Source: UBA7803 sp040219935
GTDB lineage: Bacteria; Pseudomonadota; Gammaproteobacteria; Pseudomonadales; Azotimanducaceae
Assembly: GCA_040219935.1 (NCBI GenBank)
Contig: JAVJUA010000084.1
Coordinates: 1 to 64,000 of the forward strand
DNA: 64,000 nucleotides
Direction of reading: 5' to 3'
This document shows, piece after piece, positions 61,627-64,000 of this stretch (the first letter of the stretch is position 1; the number at the start of each line of letters is the position of its first letter). The notes beneath the pieces were generated by a model. It was not told the origin of the DNA. It did not search any database and worked only from the letters and a program-made list of their open reading frames with translations. The position numbers and the translations under genes were made by a program.

Positions 61627-62939
61627 CCGGCGCCAGCCCGAGGGCCTGGGGGGCGCTGGGCGTGCTGATGCTGGCGTACACGGTGTCGTTCGTCGACCGC
61701 ACCATCCTGAGCCTGCTCATCCCGCCGATCCAGCAGGATCTCGGCATCTCGGACACGCAGATCAGCCTGCTGGCCGGCTTCGCCTTCGCCATCTTCTACA
61801 CGGTGATGGGCATTCCGCTGGGCCGGGTGGCTGACCGCTACAGTCGCCGCAACCTGATCGCCATCGGCATTACCTTCTGGTGCCTGATGACGGCCGCCTG
61901 CGGGCTGGCGCGCAACTACACGCAGCTCTTCCTTGCCCGGGTGGGCGTGGGCGTGGGCGAGGCGGCCCTGTCGCCGGCCGCGTACTCGATGATCAGCGAC
62001 CTGTTCCCGCGCGATCAGCTCGGTCGCGCCATCGCCGTGTACTCCGTCGGTCTGCCGGTGGGCTCGGGGCTGGCCCTGCTGATCGGCGGCCTCGCCGTGG
62101 CCATGGTCGCCGAGCTGCCCCCGGTGGTGGTGCCCTGGGTGGGTGAGCTCAGGCCATGGCAGCTCACCTTCCTGCTGGTCGGGCTGCCTGGGATCGTCGT
62201 CGCCCTGCTGGTCATGCTGATGCGCGAGCCGGTGCGCCGCGACCGTCTGCAGGCGTCGCCGGGCGGCGCCGGCGCGGCGCCGGGCCTGCTCGCCCATCTG
62301 CGCGAGCATCGGCGGGTGCTGGCCCACCACTTCGGCGGCCTGTCACTGCTGGTGGTCATCGTCTACGGCGCCACCGCCTGGATTCCCACCTTCTTCATGC
62401 GCGTGCACGGCTGGAGCGGCGCCGACATCGGCTACGCCTACGGCATCATCTTCATGACCTGCGGCACCGGCGGTCTGCTGGCCGGCGGTCTGCTGGCCGA
62501 TCGCTGGTGGCGAGCCGGCCGGTCGGATGCCCACCTGCGCGTCGTGCTCTGGTCGGTGGCAACCATGACGCCGTGCTTCGCATTGCTGCCGCTGGCGCCA
62601 TCCGCCGAGGTGGCGGTGGCGCTGCTGGCCGTGGCCACCTTCACCTCCAGCCTGCACGGCGGCGTGGCGGGCGCCGCGCTGCAGCTCATCACCCCCAACG
62701 AGCTGCGCGGGCAGATGACGGCCGTCTACTTCTTCATCGCCAACCTGGTGGGGCTGGGGCTGGGACCCACCGCGGTGGCGCTGATCACCGACTTCGTGCT
62801 GGTCGATCCCCTGGCGCTGGGCGCCTCCATCGGCCTGCTGGCGGTGGTTGCAGGCCCGGTCTCGGTGGTGGTGCTGGCTACCGGCCTGCCGTTCTACCGC
62901 CGCAGTGCCGAGAGGCTCGCAAGTCTGACCCGCGCATAG
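61623..62939 (+). CDS. MFS transporter, spinster-like
   Basis: This 438-aa protein has twelve membrane helices and spinster-type MFS motifs: SFVDRTILSLLIPPIQQDLG in TM1, GIPLGRVADRYSRRNLIAIG between TM2 and TM3, and RVGVGVGEAALSPAAYSMIS in TM5. The start is GTG at 61623, in overlap with the DUF3237 stop. Together with the TonB receptor it probably moves the same compound across outer and inner membrane. It is homologous to the transporter at 28957-30429. Confidence 0.9.
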   Translation: MTGASPRAWGALGVLMLAYTVSFVDRTILSLLIPPIQQDLGISDTQISLLAGFAFAIFYTVMGIPLGRVADRYSRRNLIAIGITFWCLMTAACGLARNYTQLFLARVGVGVGEAALSPAAYSMISDLFPRDQLGRAIAVYSVGLPVGSGLALLIGGLAVAMVAELPPVVVPWVGELRPWQLTFLLVGLPGIVVALLVMLMREPVRRDRLQASPGGAGAAPGLLAHLREHRRVLAHHFGGLSLLVVIVYGATAWIPTFFMRVHGWSGADIGYAYGIIFMTCGTGGLLAGGLLADRWWRAGRSDAHLRVVLWSVATMTPCFALLPLAPSAEVAVALLAVATFTSSLHGGVAGAALQLITPNELRGQMTAVYFFIANLVGLGLGPTAVALITDFVLVDPLALGASIGLLAVVAGPVSVVVLATGLPFYRRSAERLASLTRA

Positions 62940-62975
62940 CCCGGGCTCTTCCATCGAAGAGGGCGGCTCGTCATC

Positions 62976-63245
62976 ATGCGTGGCGACCCCGTGGATCACT
63001 AGGCCGGTTTCGTGCTCGGCTAACTGCCTCAGGAGTTCGGCGTTTACCCGCCTACCTCGCCGACGGTGATGCTGGACCATCTGGCGGTGCTGAAGGGCAT
63101 GGCCCAGGGCGCGCCGGCGACCCTGACGCGATACTCGGCGTCGCTGGTGCTGGAGCGGGTCCGCATCGACTCCTACGTGAAGATGATCGACCGCAATCCG
63201 GACGACAACCTGCGACGGATCACGCCGCAGCCCGGTCCGGGCTGA
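62976..63245 (+). pseudogene. Degraded 89-codon frame with two in-frame stops
   Basis: From ATG 62976 the frame reads MRGDPVDH, stop, AGFVLG, stop, then LPQEFGVYPPTSPTVMLDHL, LAVLKGMAQGAPATLTRYSA, and on to RRITPQPGPG before TGA at 63245. The 75 residues after the second stop have protein-like composition, so this is probably a fragment of a larger gene; a short real gene starting at GTG 63067 or so is possible. The family is not recognised. Its 3' end overlaps the symporter gene on the other strand. Confidence 0.35.
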
Positions 63246-64000
63246 CCTCGGCTTCCCGCGTCCAGCGGTCGAGCAGCAGGCAGGCCACCAGGTCGCCGCT
63301 GGCGTTGACGGCCGTGCGGCTCATGTCCAGCAGACGGTCGACGCCGATGATCAGGGCAACCCCGGCCGGCGGCACGCCGATGCTGGACAGGATGCCGGCG
63401 AGGATGACGATGCCGACGCCGGGTGTCGCCGGCGAGCCGATGGAGGCGCCGACCGCCATGGCGACGATCAGCGCCAGGCCGCCGGTGCTGATCTCCACCT
63501 GGAAGACCTGGGCAAGAAACACGGCGGCTACCGCCTGGTACAGCGCGGTGCCGTTCATGTTGATGGTGGCGCCGAGCGGAATCACGAACAGGGCCGTGCT
63601 GGAGCGCACCCCCAGCTTCTCGGTGGCCGTCTTGATGGACAGCGGCATCACCGCCGCCGAGCTCGAGGTGCTGAACGCCAGCAGCAGCAGCTCGCGCACG
63701 TCGGCGAGAAAGCGCCGCGGTGAGCGGTTGGCGAGGACGCGCACGGCCAGCAGGTACAGACCGAGCACCAGAAGCAGCCCCAGCACCACCGTGAGCACGT
63801 AGACGCCCAGGCCCAGCAGCGTCTGCCAGCCGGTACGGCTGGTGAGCTGGGCCATCAGCCCGAACACGGCGACCGGGGCGATGGTCATGGCCCACCGCAC
63901 CACCGCCATGCACACCTCCTGCAGCGACCCCAGCAGGTCGAGCAGCGGCCGGGCGGTGGCCGTCGGCAGGCTGATGATGGCGGCGCCGATCACGAAGCCG
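63220..64000 (-). CDS. Dicarboxylate/amino acid:cation symporter (DAACS), N-terminus outside window
   Basis: The C-terminal about 260 residues of a DAACS (GltP/DctA-like) carrier are visible. Diagnostic motifs are AFSTSSSAAVMPLSIKTATE (serine-rich re-entrant loop HP1), PLGATINMNGTALYQAVAAV (TM7), VGASIGSPATPGVGIVILAG (HP2) and GVDRLLDMSRTAVNASGDLV (TM8, substrate and Na+ or H+ site). It takes up C4-dicarboxylates or acidic amino acids. The gene continues past base 64000 on the - strand and appears intact. Confidence 0.93.
   Translation of the reverse strand, partial: GFVIGAAIISLPTATARPLLDLLGSLQEVCMAVVRWAMTIAPVAVFGLMAQLTSRTGWQTLLGLGVYVLTVVLGLLLVLGLYLLAVRVLANRSPRRFLADVRELLLLAFSTSSSAAVMPLSIKTATEKLGVRSSTALFVIPLGATINMNGTALYQAVAAVFLAQVFQVEISTGGLALIVAMAVGASIGSPATPGVGIVILAGILSSIGVPPAGVALIIGVDRLLDMSRTAVNASGDLVACLLLDRWTREAEVSPDRAAA

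Noticed and set aside
62156..63802. 548-codon + strand frame over the MFS and symporter genes
   Set aside because: It runs out of frame through the MFS gene and antisense to the symporter, and its composition is typical of a shadow frame.

Overview
The window is high-GC bacterial chromosome, most likely from an environmental gammaproteobacterium that breaks down lipids or xenobiotics. I infer this from gene content: TonB-dependent receptor, nitronate monooxygenase, LLM monooxygenase, Ltp2-like thiolase plus DUF35 protein, homospermidine synthase, RIO-type kinase and spinster-type MFS carriers. No rRNA, tRNA or CRISPR array was seen.

Layout. 1-909 is the end of an IS3-family element that cuts off a short ORF coupled to a lysR gene. 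953-4753 is a LysR regulator divergent from an IlvD/Edd dehydratase and a nitronate monooxygenase. 4754 to about 27912 is a defence/accessory island with visibly lower GC in its first part. It holds, in order: (a) a four-gene + strand module made of a GTPase with an integrase-like N-terminus, a 100-aa protein, a helical protein with a GrpE-like C-terminal domain, and an Hsp70-like ATPase without a substrate-binding domain; (b) a - strand membrane protein; (c) a - strand pair of a PD-(D/E)XK protein with EFSLD repeats and a RecB-like nuclease/RNase H-like/SF1 helicase gene that is split by a complete 1260-bp IS3 element; (d) a divergent XRE-ImmA regulator and PIN protein; (e) a complete Wadjet operon, jetABCD; (f) a transposase tail at the right edge.

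From about 28 kb onward the genes are metabolic and signalling: nitroreductase, MFS carrier, a broken MltA-like gene, deazaflavin-type and VOC proteins. A large cyclase-STAND protein sits between two paralogous FAD oxidoreductases, one fused to a CrtC/AttH lipocalin-like domain. Then come an SDR, homospermidine synthase, sulfotransferase, GPH carrier, serine hydrolase and RIO kinase. These are followed by the DUF35/thiolase pair, an LLM oxidoreductase, GNAT, amidase, phosphatase, a secreted peptidoglycan-binding protein and a lipoprotein. The window ends with an M20 peptidase, TonB receptor, DUF3237 protein, MFS carrier and a partial DAACS symporter.

The best candidate for an undescribed system is the GTPase / small protein / GrpE-like / Hsp70-like module at 5283-10941. 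Its first three genes are coupled by overlaps, it has a strong inverted-repeat operator just upstream of the GTPase start, and it lies beside Wadjet. Its function is inference. The IS-split nuclease-helicase with its PD-(D/E)XK neighbour is a second candidate.
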